Source: Sphingomonas bacterium (GTDB taxonomy: Bacteria; Pseudomonadota; Alphaproteobacteria; Sphingomonadales; Sphingomonadaceae). Taken from it: a stretch of 64,000 bases of DNA. Every line of letters starts with the position of its first letter. Position 1 is the stretch's first letter. Location: the NCBI RefSeq assembly GCF_028292945.1, contig NZ_JAQGLJ010000128.1:1-64000 (forward strand), in the 5' to 3' direction. Positions 8,395 through 17,865 of the stretch are shown here, in pieces. The position numbers were made by a program, and so were the translations under genes. The notes under the pieces are model-generated. The model was not told the DNA's origin, did no database searches, and saw only the letters and a program-made list of their open reading frames with translations.

Positions 8395-9233
8395 GCCTCA
8401 AACCGTCCGCCGTTGTCGCCGAGCCCGCGTTGTTTCTGCTGCGGCTGCGCTATGGCGTGGCGACCGGCTTGTCGCGCTTCATCGAGCCGAGCCTGACGGG
8501 GCTCAAGGCGGCCAAGACCGGCGCCGCCGTCGCCGGCTCCTCGACGGTTGCCGCCACCGTCTTCGGGCATACCGCGACCGGCGGGATCATCGGCTGGCTC
8601 GGCTTGGGTTCGGCGGCGGCGACACCGGTTGGCTGGGTGGTCGCCTCGGCGATCGCCACGGGCGCGGCCGCGCTGGGCGTAAGCCGGTTCGTCGGTGACA
8701 ACCGCCTGACTGCAACAGTGCCGCTGACGCTGGACACCGGGCTGGACCTGCTCGCGGTCCGGCTATTCGACTTGATGGGCGGGCTCGCCGTCCAGATCGC
8801 GGCGATCGACGGCACGGTCGCGGTCGTGGAGCGCGAAGAGATCGAGCGCCATTTCGTCCGCGATTGGGGCTATGACCTAGCGTTCGTCACCGCGAGGCTG
8901 GACCGGGTGATCGCCGCCTCGGCTGACCTGGAGGTACCTGACACGGCGCGCGACCTCGCCGAATATCAAGTCGCCAACGGCGACTGCAACGCGGACGCCA
9001 TGTTACAGGATTTTTGTGGGCTTCCTGCACACCCTGGTGCTGGTCGACGGACGTCTCGACCAACGCGAGACGATGGCGATGAACGTCGTCCTGCGAGTGT
9101 TCGCGCAGGAGCTCGGGCTTGTCCGTTCGGTGGAGCGCCGAGGCACGGCGCTCCGCGATGCCACCATGCGGGGCGTCCAGGGGGTCCGCGCCGCACTCGG
9201 CGACCTGTTCGCCAGGGTTCGATCGCCGAACGG

Positions 9234-9237
<4 letters not shown>
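8391..9237 (+). pseudogene. TerB-like protein, frameshifted at a T5 run
   Basis: The frame opened by ATG at 8391 is convincing for about 208 codons (Gly/Ala-rich hydrophobic helices, then EREEIERHFVRDWGYDL), then degenerates. A second frame starting near 9011 continues as VGFLHTLVLVDGRLDQRE and ends at 9237. Removing one T from TTTTT (9011-9015) joins them as MLQDFVGFLHTLV, about 281 residues in total. The C-terminal part looks like a TerB/DjlA-type domain (DGRLDQRE). It may be a real inactivating insertion or a sequencing error; a 5-T run is short for programmed slippage. It partners the EcsC gene upstream. Confidence 0.7.
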
Positions 9238-10451
<1,214 letters not shown>

Positions 10452-10502
10452 GGCGCGCGGCGTTAGGGCTTGCGCGCGCGAAGAGCAACGACGGGCCGCG
10501 TT

Positions 10503-10519
10503 CTGACAGAATTTGTCAG
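10503..10519. promoter_or_regulatory. 17-bp palindrome, possible operator upstream of argG
   Basis: CTGACA GAATT TGTCAG is a perfect 6-bp inverted repeat with a 5-bp spacer. It sits in the 143-bp divergent gap between argG and the small exported-protein gene. Size and position fit a dimeric repressor site, but I do not recognise the regulator. Confidence 0.3.
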
Positions 10520-10594
10520 CCCGGTTGCGATCGCGCTAGTCTTCGACTGCGACGACCCGGCCGGGGGACCCGACGTCCCGGGGGGAGCGCCGAA

Positions 10595-11019
10595 ATGCGC
10601 TGGTTTATGCTTTTCATAGGTTCGGCTGCGCTGGGCGCGACGGCGGTGATGGCCGTGCAGTCGAGCGGGACGATGCCCGATGCGAGCAAGCGGTATCAGC
10701 AGCGGCAGAACTGCCATGATCAGATCAACGCCGACGTGGATGCGGGCATCAAGCTGTCCGCCGCCGACCTGGCGTGGCGAGCGCGCACGAAGATGCCGCC
10801 ATCGCCGGCAAACCCTGCCCGCACCCATCGGCTGCGCTGGCGAAACGCGCCGCCAATCGCTCGGTCAGCACGGGGCCGGGCATTCGGAAGCTCACCAGAT
10901 TCTATCGGCGAGACCCAGCGGCGCTGTTCGAGGCCGGCTATGGGTTGGCGACCGGCACGCCTCGATCACGTAGATGGACGAGACCTACCCGCGCGCCTGA
11001 AGCGCCCGCTCGCCAGTGA
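10595..11019 (+). pseudogene. Small exported protein, apparently frameshifted
   Basis: ATG at 10595 opens a frame with a clear signal-peptide-like N-terminus (MRWFMLFIGSAALGATAVMA), followed by a charged stretch with one Cys (RYQQRQNCHDQINADVDAG). Around 10770 this frame loses codon bias, and a neighbouring frame (10774-11019) takes over with good third-position GC (ALAKRAANRSVST, YRRDPAALFEAGYGLATG). That frame runs 35 bp into the convergent cfa gene. I read it as one short exported protein broken by a frameshift, or as a gene fragment. No family was recognised, and the right boundary is uncertain. Confidence 0.35.
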
Positions 11020-12217
11020 GCATGTAATCGCGCGTCACCGGCAGCGCGGCGCGGCTGCGCGAGAATTGCAGCTGATAGTTGCACATCCCGCCATGCTCGA
11101 ACGCGCAGATCGCACCGGCCAGATAGAAGGTCCACATCCTGAAGAACCGCTCGTCATACAGCGCAACGATCTCCGCCTCATGCGCGACGGCGCGGGCGTA
11201 CCAATGCCGGATCGTCCACGCATAATGCAGCCGCAGCACCTCGACGTCGGTCGGGAACATGCGCAGCCCCTCATACGCGCGCACGATCTCCGACAGAGCG
11301 GGGTTGTAGCCGCCGGGAAAGATGTATTTCGCCGTCCACGCATCGGTGACGCCGGGTTGGCCGAGCCGGCCGATCGTGTGCAGCAGCATGACACCGTCGG
11401 GCGTCATCAGGTCGCGGCACTGGCGCATGAAGGCGCGGTAATGCGCGGGGCCGACATGCTCGAACATGCCGACCGAGACGATGCGGTCGAACTGTCCCGT
11501 CACGCGGCGATAGTCGATCAACTCGAAGCGGACCTTGTCGGCCACCCCCGCCTCGGCGGCGCGGGCGCGCGCAACCTTGAGCTGCTCCTCCGACAGCGTC
11601 ACGCCCAGCACCTCGGCGCCGAGTACCTTGTTGAGGTACAGCGCCATTCCACCCCAGCCGCAGCCGATGTCGAGCACGCGCATGCCAGGCTCGATCGCCA
11701 GCTTGGCGGCGATGTGCGCCAGCTTGTCCGCCTGCGCCTGTTCCAGGCTGTTGGCCGGGTCGGTGAAATACGCGCAGCTGTACTGCCGGTCGCGGTCGAG
11801 GAAGAGCGCGTAGAGCCGATCGCTTAGATCATAATGATGCGCGACGTTGCGCTTGGCCTTGCGCTCCATGTTGAAGCGGTCGAGCCGGTATTTGACCGCG
11901 TTGAACGCACGCGCCCCCGGCGACGGCTCCAACCGGCCCTGCCCCGCCTCCCACTTGTCGTTGGCGGTCGTCAGCGTGACCAGGTCGAGCACGTCGCCCT
12001 GCTCGATCAGCAAGCGCCCGTCCATGAACGTCTCGCCTGCGCCCAGCGAAGCGTTGCGGACGATGGCGGAACCGACGCCGGCATCGGTGAAGCGTAACGC
12101 CACCGACCTGATGTCCGGGTCCGGCGTGCCGAACCGCACACGGCGGCCGTCATGATGGGTGATGGTCAGCTCGCCACGCTTCACGAAACGGCCGAGGAAC
12201 AGGTCGATCAACGCCAT
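10985..12217 (-). CDS. cfa: Cyclopropane-fatty-acyl-phospholipid synthase
   Basis: A 410-residue enzyme of the CFA synthase/SAM-methyltransferase family, which adds a methylene from S-adenosylmethionine to unsaturated phospholipid acyl chains at the membrane surface. The N-terminal lipid-binding part (residues 1-120) is followed by HHYDLSDRLYALFLD, the SAM-binding VLDIGCGWGGMALYL near residue 193, FDRIVSVGMFEHVG, and the C-terminal lid ending with FEHGGMCNYQLQFSRSR. It is the last gene of a three-gene minus-strand operon, after the molybdo-oxidoreductase and the cytochrome b561 (16-bp gap). Confidence 0.93.
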   Translation of the reverse strand: MALIDLFLGRFVKRGELTITHHDGRRVRFGTPDPDIRSVALRFTDAGVGSAIVRNASLGAGETFMDGRLLIEQGDVLDLVTLTTANDKWEAGQGRLEPSPGARAFNAVKYRLDRFNMERKAKRNVAHHYDLSDRLYALFLDRDRQYSCAYFTDPANSLEQAQADKLAHIAAKLAIEPGMRVLDIGCGWGGMALYLNKVLGAEVLGVTLSEEQLKVARARAAEAGVADKVRFELIDYRRVTGQFDRIVSVGMFEHVGPAHYRAFMRQCRDLMTPDGVMLLHTIGRLGQPGVTDAWTAKYIFPGGYNPALSEIVRAYEGLRMFPTDVEVLRLHYAWTIRHWYARAVAHEAEIVALYDERFFRMWTFYLAGAICAFEHGGMCNYQLQFSRSRAALPVTRDYMLTGERALQARG

Positions 12218-12233
12218 GAGTCGGGATTACCGC

Positions 12234-12980
12234 TCAGATACCGGCGAACCAATCATAATCGTGGTGATCTTCCCAAAAGCCGCCCTTCCCCAGACCGGTC
12301 GCGTCCAGCGAGGCGACCGCCTCGATCCCCATCACGTATTTGGCATGCTTGTACCCCAGCTGCCGCTCGACGCGCAGCCGCACCGGGGCGCCGTGCCCGA
12401 TGTCGAGCGGTCGCCCGTTCATCGCCACCGCCATGATCGTCTGCGGGTGGAAGGCATCGACCAGATCAATCGATTCGTAATAGCGATGGCCCTGGATCCG
12501 GTCCGCGCAGTGGAAGACGATAAAGCGGGCCGCGTCGCGCAGGCCGGCAAGGCGGAGCATCTGCCCCAGCAACGGGCCCTGCCATTGCCCGATCGCGCTC
12601 CAGCCCTCCACGCAATCATGTCGCGTGATCTGCGTCCGGTACGGCATCGACCTGAGCTGCGCGAGGCTCAATCGCAGCGGCCGCGCGACCAGCCCGCCGA
12701 TCTGCAACCGCCAGTCGGCGAACTGCCCTGAGGCGAGCGCATTGTATTCGGGCGTGTTGGGGTTGGCCGTGCCGTTGACGCGGAACACCGGCGACATCTG
12801 GTCGGGGCGGAACTCCGGGGCGAGCGCGTTGCGATCGATCAACAGCCGTTGCAGCCCGCCGTTCAGCTTCTCGCCGGAGCGCAACAGCTCGCGCGTCGGA
12901 CCCCAATTCTGCACCCGCTCGCAGCCGGTGAGCAGCGTCGCCGCGCCCCCGGCGACCAGTGCTCGGCGGGTGAGGATCAT
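12234..12980 (-). CDS. Molybdopterin-dependent oxidoreductase, sulfite-oxidase fold, Tat lipoprotein
   Basis: A 248-residue protein. The N-terminus MILTRRALVAGGAATLLTGC combines a twin-arginine export signal with a lipobox-like LLTGC, suggesting a folded, cofactor-loaded lipoprotein exported to the periplasm. The Mo-ligand Cys lies in THRHDCVEGWSAIGQW-like sequence, the hallmark of the SUOX/MsrP (YedY) fold. Later landmarks are HCADRIQGHRYYESIDL and LGYKHAKYVMGIEAV. The start (12980) overlaps the stop of the upstream cytochrome b gene by 4 bp; the track's 649-aa ORF is an extension through that gene in another frame. Likely substrates are oxidised Met or sulfur compounds, not determined. Confidence 0.88.
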   Translation of the reverse strand: MILTRRALVAGGAATLLTGCERVQNWGPTRELLRSGEKLNGGLQRLLIDRNALAPEFRPDQMSPVFRVNGTANPNTPEYNALASGQFADWRLQIGGLVARPLRLSLAQLRSMPYRTQITRHDCVEGWSAIGQWQGPLLGQMLRLAGLRDAARFIVFHCADRIQGHRYYESIDLVDAFHPQTIMAVAMNGRPLDIGHGAPVRLRVERQLGYKHAKYVMGIEAVASLDATGLGKGGFWEDHHDYDWFAGI

Positions 12981-13711
12981 CGTGTTTGCTCCGGATCGAC
13001 CTTGAACCAGCCGGTGATCATCGACCTGATCTCGCGCACCGGACCCGCCAGGATGACCAGCACCAGATGGACGATGATGAACGCCACCAACCCCCAGCAG
13101 GCGATGAAGTGGATCGACCGCGCCGACTGCCGCCCGCCGAACACGTCCAGCAGCCACGGCGCGCCCGCGTTCCAGCCCGGCGACAGCGCCAGCCCGGTCG
13201 CGATCAGCAGCGGCAGCAGCACGAACAACGCCGACGCATAGGCGATCTTCTGCAGGATGTTGAACCGCTCCGGATGCTCGGGGTCGTGGAACCGGAACGC
13301 CAGATGCTCGCGCACGTCGGCAAGCAGGTGCCTGGGCGCCAGCTCGGCGGCACGGATGCGCAGGTCGCGGGTAAAATGGCGGTTGATGAGGCTCGCGACC
13401 ATGAACCACAGCAGGTTGAACGCCATGAGCAGCGCGAACAGCAGATGCCAGCGCCGCGCCAGCGCGAGATTGTAGCCCGACGGGATCGTCATCCAGGCGG
13501 GAAAGCGCGGCGGGTGGAACCAGGCCGGGTCGATGTTCGCGCCATACACCCCCCAGTAAAGATGCGGATGCGCGTTGGAGATGCTCAGCCCGCTTCCGAT
13601 CATCACGATCACGACGACCGCGTTGCTCCAGTGCCACAACCGCGTCGACAGCTTGTGGCGGCGAACCCAACGCGGAGACGGAGGAGGCGCAGGCTCGCTC
13701 ATCGCGCCCAT
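12977..13711 (-). CDS. Cytochrome b561 / Ni-Fe-hydrogenase-type b subunit
   Basis: A 244-residue protein with 4-5 membrane helices. Candidate haem ligands are the His residues of RLWHWSNAVVV, ARRWHLLFALL, IHFIACWGLVAFIIVHLVLV and nearby helices, as in cytochrome b561 domains that anchor periplasmic oxidoreductases. The 4-bp overlap with the downstream sulfite-oxidase-fold gene indicates a two-component system: this subunit passes quinol electrons to the periplasmic molybdoenzyme, like MsrQ with MsrP, although it is not the MsrQ family. The start could be Met-1 or Met-4 (MSEPAPPP). Confidence 0.85.
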   Translation of the reverse strand: MGAMSEPAPPPSPRWVRRHKLSTRLWHWSNAVVVIVMIGSGLSISNAHPHLYWGVYGANIDPAWFHPPRFPAWMTIPSGYNLALARRWHLLFALLMAFNLLWFMVASLINRHFTRDLRIRAAELAPRHLLADVREHLAFRFHDPEHPERFNILQKIAYASALFVLLPLLIATGLALSPGWNAGAPWLLDVFGGRQSARSIHFIACWGLVAFIIVHLVLVILAGPVREIRSMITGWFKVDPEQTR

Positions 13712-13802
13712 ATAGCACGCGGCGGCGGGCCGGTAAGGACGGAGCGGTTGCCTTGCCCTCGCGGCGAGCTAAGGAACGGCCCCGGACGCGAGAGGGCTCT
13801 TG

Positions 13803-14735
13803 ATGAAACTGATGACCGGCAATGCCAATCGCCCGCTTGCCGGAGCGATCGCCTCCTATCTCGGCGTCGCGCTGACCGACGCCAGCGTCCGCCGCTTTGC
13901 CGACGAGGAGGTGTTCGTCGAGGTCAACGAGAACGTCCGCGGCGAGGATGTGTTCGTGATCCAGTCGACGGGGTTCCCCGCCAACGACAATTTGATGGAG
14001 CTGCTGATCATCATCGACGCGCTGAAACGCGCCTCGGCGAAGCGGATCACCGCGGTGTTGCCGTACATGGGCTATGCCAGACAGGACCGGAAACCAGGGC
14101 CCCGCACGCCGATCTCGGCCAAGCTGGTCGCCAACCTTATCACCGTGGCGGGCGCGGACCGCGTGCTGTGCGTCGATCTGCACGCGGGCCAGATCCAGGG
14201 GTTCTTCGATATCCCCACCGACAATCTATACGCGGCACCGGTCATGTCGGCGGACATCAACGTGCGCTATGCCGGGCGCAATCTGATGATCGTATCGCCC
14301 GATGTCGGCGGCGTGGTGCGCGCGCGCGTACTCGCCAAGCGACTCGGCAACGCCCCGCTCGCGATCGTCGACAAGCGCCGCGAGCGCGCGGGCGAATCGG
14401 AGGTGATGAACATCATCGGCGAGGTGGAAGGGCGGTTCTGCATCCTGGTCGACGACATCGTCGATTCGGCGGGCACGCTGTGCAACGCGGCCGCGGCGCT
14501 GAGACAGGCGGGCGCTGAGGACGTCGTCGCCTATGTCAGCCATGGCGTGCTGTCGGGCGGCGCGGTGGCGCGCGTCGAGGGCTCGGTACTATCGGAACTG
14601 GTCATCACCGATTCGATCGCCAGCGAAGCGGTCGTCGCGTCCGATCGCATCCGGCATCTGCCGCTGGCACCGCTGTTGGGCGAGGCGATCAGGCGGATTG
14701 CGGATGAGTCGAGCGTGTCGTCATTGTTCGATTAG
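13803..14735 (+). CDS. prs: Ribose-phosphate pyrophosphokinase
   Basis: A 310-residue enzyme making PRPP from ribose 5-phosphate and ATP for nucleotide, His and Trp synthesis. Landmarks are [13 protein letters not shown] at the N-terminus, ATP-binding [33 protein letters not shown] (flexible loop) and the PRPP-binding [15 protein letters not shown] near residue 218. The track starts at a TTG one codon earlier, but the ATG at 13803 with AGAGGG about 6 nt upstream is the better start. It is divergent from the cytochrome b561 operon and followed by a family A repeat. Confidence 0.96.
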   Translation: MKLMTGNANRPLAGAIASYLGVALTDASVRRFADEEVFVEVNENVRGEDVFVIQSTGFPANDNLMELLIIIDALKRASAKRITAVLPYMGYARQDRKPGPRTPISAKLVANLITVAGADRVLCVDLHAGQIQGFFDIPTDNLYAAPVMSADINVRYAGRNLMIVSPDVGGVVRARVLAKRLGNAPLAIVDKRRERAGESEVMNIIGEVEGRFCILVDDIVDSAGTLCNAAAALRQAGAEDVVAYVSHGVLSGGAVARVEGSVLSELVITDSIASEAVVASDRIRHLPLAPLLGEAIRRIADESSVSSLFD

Positions 14736-14742
14736 TGCCGCT

Positions 14743-14838
14743 GTCACGCTGAACTTGTTTCAGCATCCACGCGACACATCAGCCGCACGCCCGACGTCGG
14801 GGTCATCGCGTGGGCCCTGAACCAAGTTCAAGGTGACG
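14743..14838. repeat. Paired REP-like repeat, family A (copy 2)
   Basis: Two imperfect palindromic units face each other: GTCACGCTGAACTTGTTTC and, about 70 bp on, CCTGAACCAAGTTCAAGGTG. Between them are matching CACGCG / CGCGTGG arms. The whole block can fold into one long hairpin and fills the gap between convergent prs and the PilZ gene. Confidence 0.7.
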
Positions 14839-14844
14839 GAGAAC

Positions 14845-15180
14845 TCAGCGCTGCGACAGGGCCACGATGTGGTCGAACACCGCCGGATGCAGCGGCTTGG
14901 CGAACGCGCAGCCATATTTAAGCTTGTCGCGCCACGCGACCACCGCCTCCAGCGCGGCGAGCCCCGGCAGCGTCAGCCACACCACCGTGCCCGGCCACAA
15001 GGTGAAGCTGGTCTCCGCGCGGAAACCCGACGCGGACAGGTCGAGCACGTCGATCTCGAATTTGGTCTGGCCGCGATCGCGCAAATGCGCGCGCATCTTG
15101 ACCGCCTTGCGCAACGCGCGGCGCGATTCGTCGCTCTTGTTCAGCGGTTCGAAGGGCGGGACGAAGCGAGGCTGTTCCAT
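14845..15180 (-). CDS. PilZ domain protein
   Basis: A 111-residue single-domain protein. The PilZ core is seen as RRALRKAVKMRAHLRDRG (Arg-rich c-di-GMP-binding region), then DVLDLSASGFRAE (the D-x-S-x-x-G motif) and YGCAFAKPL near the C-terminus. Such proteins bind cyclic di-GMP and pass the signal to motility or envelope targets, though the R-x-x-x-R motif is only loosely matched, so ligand binding is an inference. It ends at the family A repeat; the crtZ gene lies 26 bp upstream on the same strand. Confidence 0.82.
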   Translation of the reverse strand: MEQPRFVPPFEPLNKSDESRRALRKAVKMRAHLRDRGQTKFEIDVLDLSASGFRAETSFTLWPGTVVWLTLPGLAALEAVVAWRDKLKYGCAFAKPLHPAVFDHIVALSQR

Positions 15181-15205
15181 GAAGCTCCGCGTAACCCGTC
15201 AGTGG

Positions 15206-15742
15206 TTACTTCTTCGCTAAGACCGGTGCTTGACCATCGACGGCGGCACGAACGCCTTTGCGCCCGCGCTCCTTCAGCGTCGCCTTGAGCGCCTCTGGCC
15301 TGGGCGCGACGAGGAAGCCGAAGCTCACCGTGCCCTCCCGCGTCTCCACCACGTGGTGGAGCCGATGTGCCTGGACAATGCGCTTCATGTATGCGGACTT
15401 GGGCAGATACCGCGTCGACAGTCGCCGGTGCACGACCACGTCATGAAATCCGAAGTAGATCGCGCCATAGGCCGCGATCCCGGCGCCGATCCAGGTGAAC
15501 CCCGGCCACCACCCCGCCTGCACGCCGCCATACAGCAACGCGATCGACGGCACCGCGAAGATCACCGCATACAGGTCGTTCAGCTCCCAATTGCCGGTGC
15601 GCGGTCGATGATGGCTCTCGTGCAGGAACCAGCCCCACCCATGCATGATCCAGCGATGCGCCGCATAAGCGACGCCCTCCATCACCGCGATGGTCAGGAG
15701 GAAGAGAAGGATGCCGACGGACCAGGTCATCGAAGGCGGCAT
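15206..15742 (-). CDS. crtZ: Beta-carotene hydroxylase
   Basis: A 178-residue membrane di-iron hydroxylase of the fatty acid hydroxylase superfamily. All four His clusters are present: AAHRWIMH, HESHHRPR, HDVVVHRR and AHRLHHVVE. Four hydrophobic segments surround them. CrtZ hydroxylates carbons 3 and 3' of beta-carotene to give zeaxanthin. In this window it is about 12.5 kb away from crtY-crtI-crtB and on the other strand, a split arrangement seen in sphingomonads. It is divergent from sucC with only 66 bp between starts. Confidence 0.93.
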   Translation of the reverse strand: MPPSMTWSVGILLFLLTIAVMEGVAYAAHRWIMHGWGWFLHESHHRPRTGNWELNDLYAVIFAVPSIALLYGGVQAGWWPGFTWIGAGIAAYGAIYFGFHDVVVHRRLSTRYLPKSAYMKRIVQAHRLHHVVETREGTVSFGFLVAPRPEALKATLKERGRKGVRAAVDGQAPVLAKK

Positions 15743-15808
15743 ATAGGGTGGATTCGGGTCGGGCGATATGCTTAGGCCGGCTCAATTCCCGGTGAAAAGG
15801 CAACGCGC

Positions 15809-17008
15809 GTGAACATTCACGAATATCAGGCGAAGGAATTGCTGGCCAAGTTCGGCGTCCCCGTCCCCGCCGGCCATGCGGCGATGACCGTCGACGAGGC
15901 GGTCGCGGCGGCGAGCAAGCTCCCTGGCCCGCTCTATGTCGTCAAAGCGCAGATCCACGCCGGCGGCCGTGGCAAGGGCAAGTTCACCGAGCTCGGCCCG
16001 GACGCCAAGGGCGGCGTCCGGCTCGCGCGCGATCTCGACGCGGTGCGCGCGGCGGCGACCGACATGCTCGGCAACACGCTGGTGACGATCCAGACCGGCG
16101 CGCAGGGCAAGCAGGTCAACCGCCTCTACGTCACCGACGGCGTCGACATCGCGCAGGAATTCTACCTGGCGTTGCTGGTCAATCGCGCGACCGGCCGCGT
16201 GTCGATGGTCGTCTCGACCGAAGGCGGCATGGACATCGAAGCGGTCGCGCACGACACGCCCGAGAAGATCCAGACGCTCGACATCGACACCGCCACCGGC
16301 TTCATGCCGCACCACGGGCGCGCCGTCGCGAGCGCGCTCGGGCTGACGGGCGACCTCGCCAAGCAGGCCGCCTCAGTCGCATCGAAGCTGTACGCTGCCT
16401 TCCTGGGCACCGATGCCGAGCAGATCGAGATCAACCCGCTCGCGGTCACGGACGACGGCCGTCTCCTGGTGCTCGATGCCAAGGTCGCCTTCGACGGCAA
16501 CGCGATGTTCCGCCACAAGGACCTGGCCGCGCTCCGCGACGAGACCGAGGAGGACGAGTCGGAGATCGAGGCGTCGAAATACGACCTCGCTTATATCAAG
16601 CTCGACGGCGACATCGGCTGCATGGTCAACGGCGCCGGGCTGGCGATGGCGACGATGGACATCATCAAGCTGAACGGCATGTTCCCGGCCAACTTCCTCG
16701 ACGTCGGCGGCGGCGCCAACAAGGAGAAGGTCACGGCCGCGTTCAAGATCATCCTCGCCGATCCCAACGTGAAGGGCATCCTGGTCAACATCTTTGGCGG
16801 CATCATGAAGTGCGACATCATCGCCGACGGCATCGTCGCGGCGGCGAAGGAGGTGAACCTGTCGGTCCCTCTTGTCGTGCGGCTGGAAGGCACCAATGTG
16901 GAGCAGGGCAAGGCGATCCTGGCCGGCTCCGGCCTCGCCATCGTCCCCGCCAACGACCTGGGCGACGCCGCGCGCAAGATCGTCGCCGAGGTGAAGAAGG
17001 CGGCTTGA
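15809..17008 (+). CDS. sucC: Succinyl-CoA synthetase (ADP-forming), beta subunit
   Basis: A 399-residue TCA-cycle enzyme subunit that begins [20 protein letters not shown]. The ATP-grasp domain (about residues 1-235) includes [16 protein letters not shown], and [25 protein letters not shown] binds the nucleotide metal. The C-terminal CoA-ligase domain has [11 protein letters not shown] and [13 protein letters not shown], then [10 protein letters not shown]. It pairs with SucD, which is not adjacent and not in this window. The next genes are etfB-etfA, separated by a palindromic repeat. Confidence 0.97.
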   Translation: MNIHEYQAKELLAKFGVPVPAGHAAMTVDEAVAAASKLPGPLYVVKAQIHAGGRGKGKFTELGPDAKGGVRLARDLDAVRAAATDMLGNTLVTIQTGAQGKQVNRLYVTDGVDIAQEFYLALLVNRATGRVSMVVSTEGGMDIEAVAHDTPEKIQTLDIDTATGFMPHHGRAVASALGLTGDLAKQAASVASKLYAAFLGTDAEQIEINPLAVTDDGRLLVLDAKVAFDGNAMFRHKDLAALRDETEEDESEIEASKYDLAYIKLDGDIGCMVNGAGLAMATMDIIKLNGMFPANFLDVGGGANKEKVTAAFKIILADPNVKGILVNIFGGIMKCDIIADGIVAAAKEVNLSVPLVVRLEGTNVEQGKAILAGSGLAIVPANDLGDAARKIVAEVKKAA

Positions 17009-17018
17009 AGTTCAACCC

Positions 17019-17100
17019 GTCACGCCGGCCTTGAGCCGGGGTCCCGCTTCTTCTCGCAACGAAGAAGACAGCGGGATGCCGGCTCGAGGCCGGCATGACG
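17019..17100. repeat. REP-like inverted repeat, family B (copy 1)
   Basis: GTCACGCCGGCCTTGAGCCG pairs with CGGCTCGAGGCCGGCATGAC about 40 bp downstream, with inner arms (GTCCCGCTTCTTCT / AGAAGACAGCGGGAT) also complementary. The whole 82-bp block forms a long imperfect hairpin between sucC and etfB, ending directly at the etfB ribosome-binding site. Confidence 0.7.
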
Positions 17101-17118
17101 AAGGAGAGAGATCGACGA

Positions 17119-17865
17119 ATGAAAGTCATTGTCCCCGTCAAGCGCGTACTTGACTACAACGTGAAGCCCCGCGTGAAGGCGGACGGCACCGGCGTCGATC
17201 TCGCCAACGTCAAGATGAGCATGAACCCCTTCGACGAGATCGCCGTCGAGGAAGCGATTCGGCTCAAGGACAAGGGTGTCACCGAGATCGTCGCGGTCTC
17301 GATCGGCGAGGCCAAGTCGCAGGAGACGCTGCGCACTGCGCTGGCGATGGGCGCGGACCGTGCGATCCTGGTCGTCAGCGAGGAAAAGCTCGAGCCGCTC
17401 GCGGTCGCCAAGATCCTCGCCAAGATCTGCGCGGAGGAGCAGCCTTCGCTCGTGATCTGCGGCAAGCAGGCGATCGACGACGACAACAACCAGACCGGGC
17501 AGATGCTCGCCGGCCTGCTCGGCTGGGGCCAGGGGACGTTCGCCTCCAAGGTCGAACTGACCGCCGAGACCGCGACAGTGACGCGCGAAGTCGATGGTGG
17601 GGCGGAAACCGACTCCTTCAAGCTACCCGCGGTCGTCACCACGGACCTGCGTCTCAACGAACCACGCTATGCGTCACTGCCCAACATCATGAAGGCGAAG
17701 TCCAAGCCGATGGCGCAGAAGACGCCCGCCGATTACGGCGTCGACGTCGCCCCGCGCATCAAGACGCTGAAGGTGGTCGAGCCGGGCAAGCGCTCCGCCG
17801 GCGTCAAGGTCGCCGATGTCGACGAACTGGTGATGAAACTGTCCGCGATGGGGATCAAGAAGTGA
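17119..17865 (+). CDS. etfB: Electron transfer flavoprotein, beta subunit
   Basis: A 248-residue protein starting [19 protein letters not shown], the standard EtfB N-terminus. AMP-binding and family landmarks are [45 protein letters not shown] and the recognition-loop region [29 protein letters not shown]. With EtfA it carries electrons from acyl-CoA dehydrogenases to ETF:quinone oxidoreductase. The start at 17119 is fixed by AAGGAGAG at 17101-17108; the track's earlier start lies in the repeat. Stop and etfA start overlap (GTGA). Confidence 0.96.
   Translation: MKVIVPVKRVLDYNVKPRVKADGTGVDLANVKMSMNPFDEIAVEEAIRLKDKGVTEIVAVSIGEAKSQETLRTALAMGADRAILVVSEEKLEPLAVAKILAKICAEEQPSLVICGKQAIDDDNNQTGQMLAGLLGWGQGTFASKVELTAETATVTREVDGGAETDSFKLPAVVTTDLRLNEPRYASLPNIMKAKSKPMAQKTPADYGVDVAPRIKTLKVVEPGKRSAGVKVADVDELVMKLSAMGIKK

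Noticed and set aside
8991-9030. Programmed frameshift in the TerB-like gene
   Set aside because: TTTTTG is too short for efficient slippage and no stimulatory structure is evident; an indel or error is simpler.
12986-14518. 510-aa plus-strand ORF
   Set aside because: Antisense to cytochrome b561 and out of frame with prs; composition of a shadow ORF.
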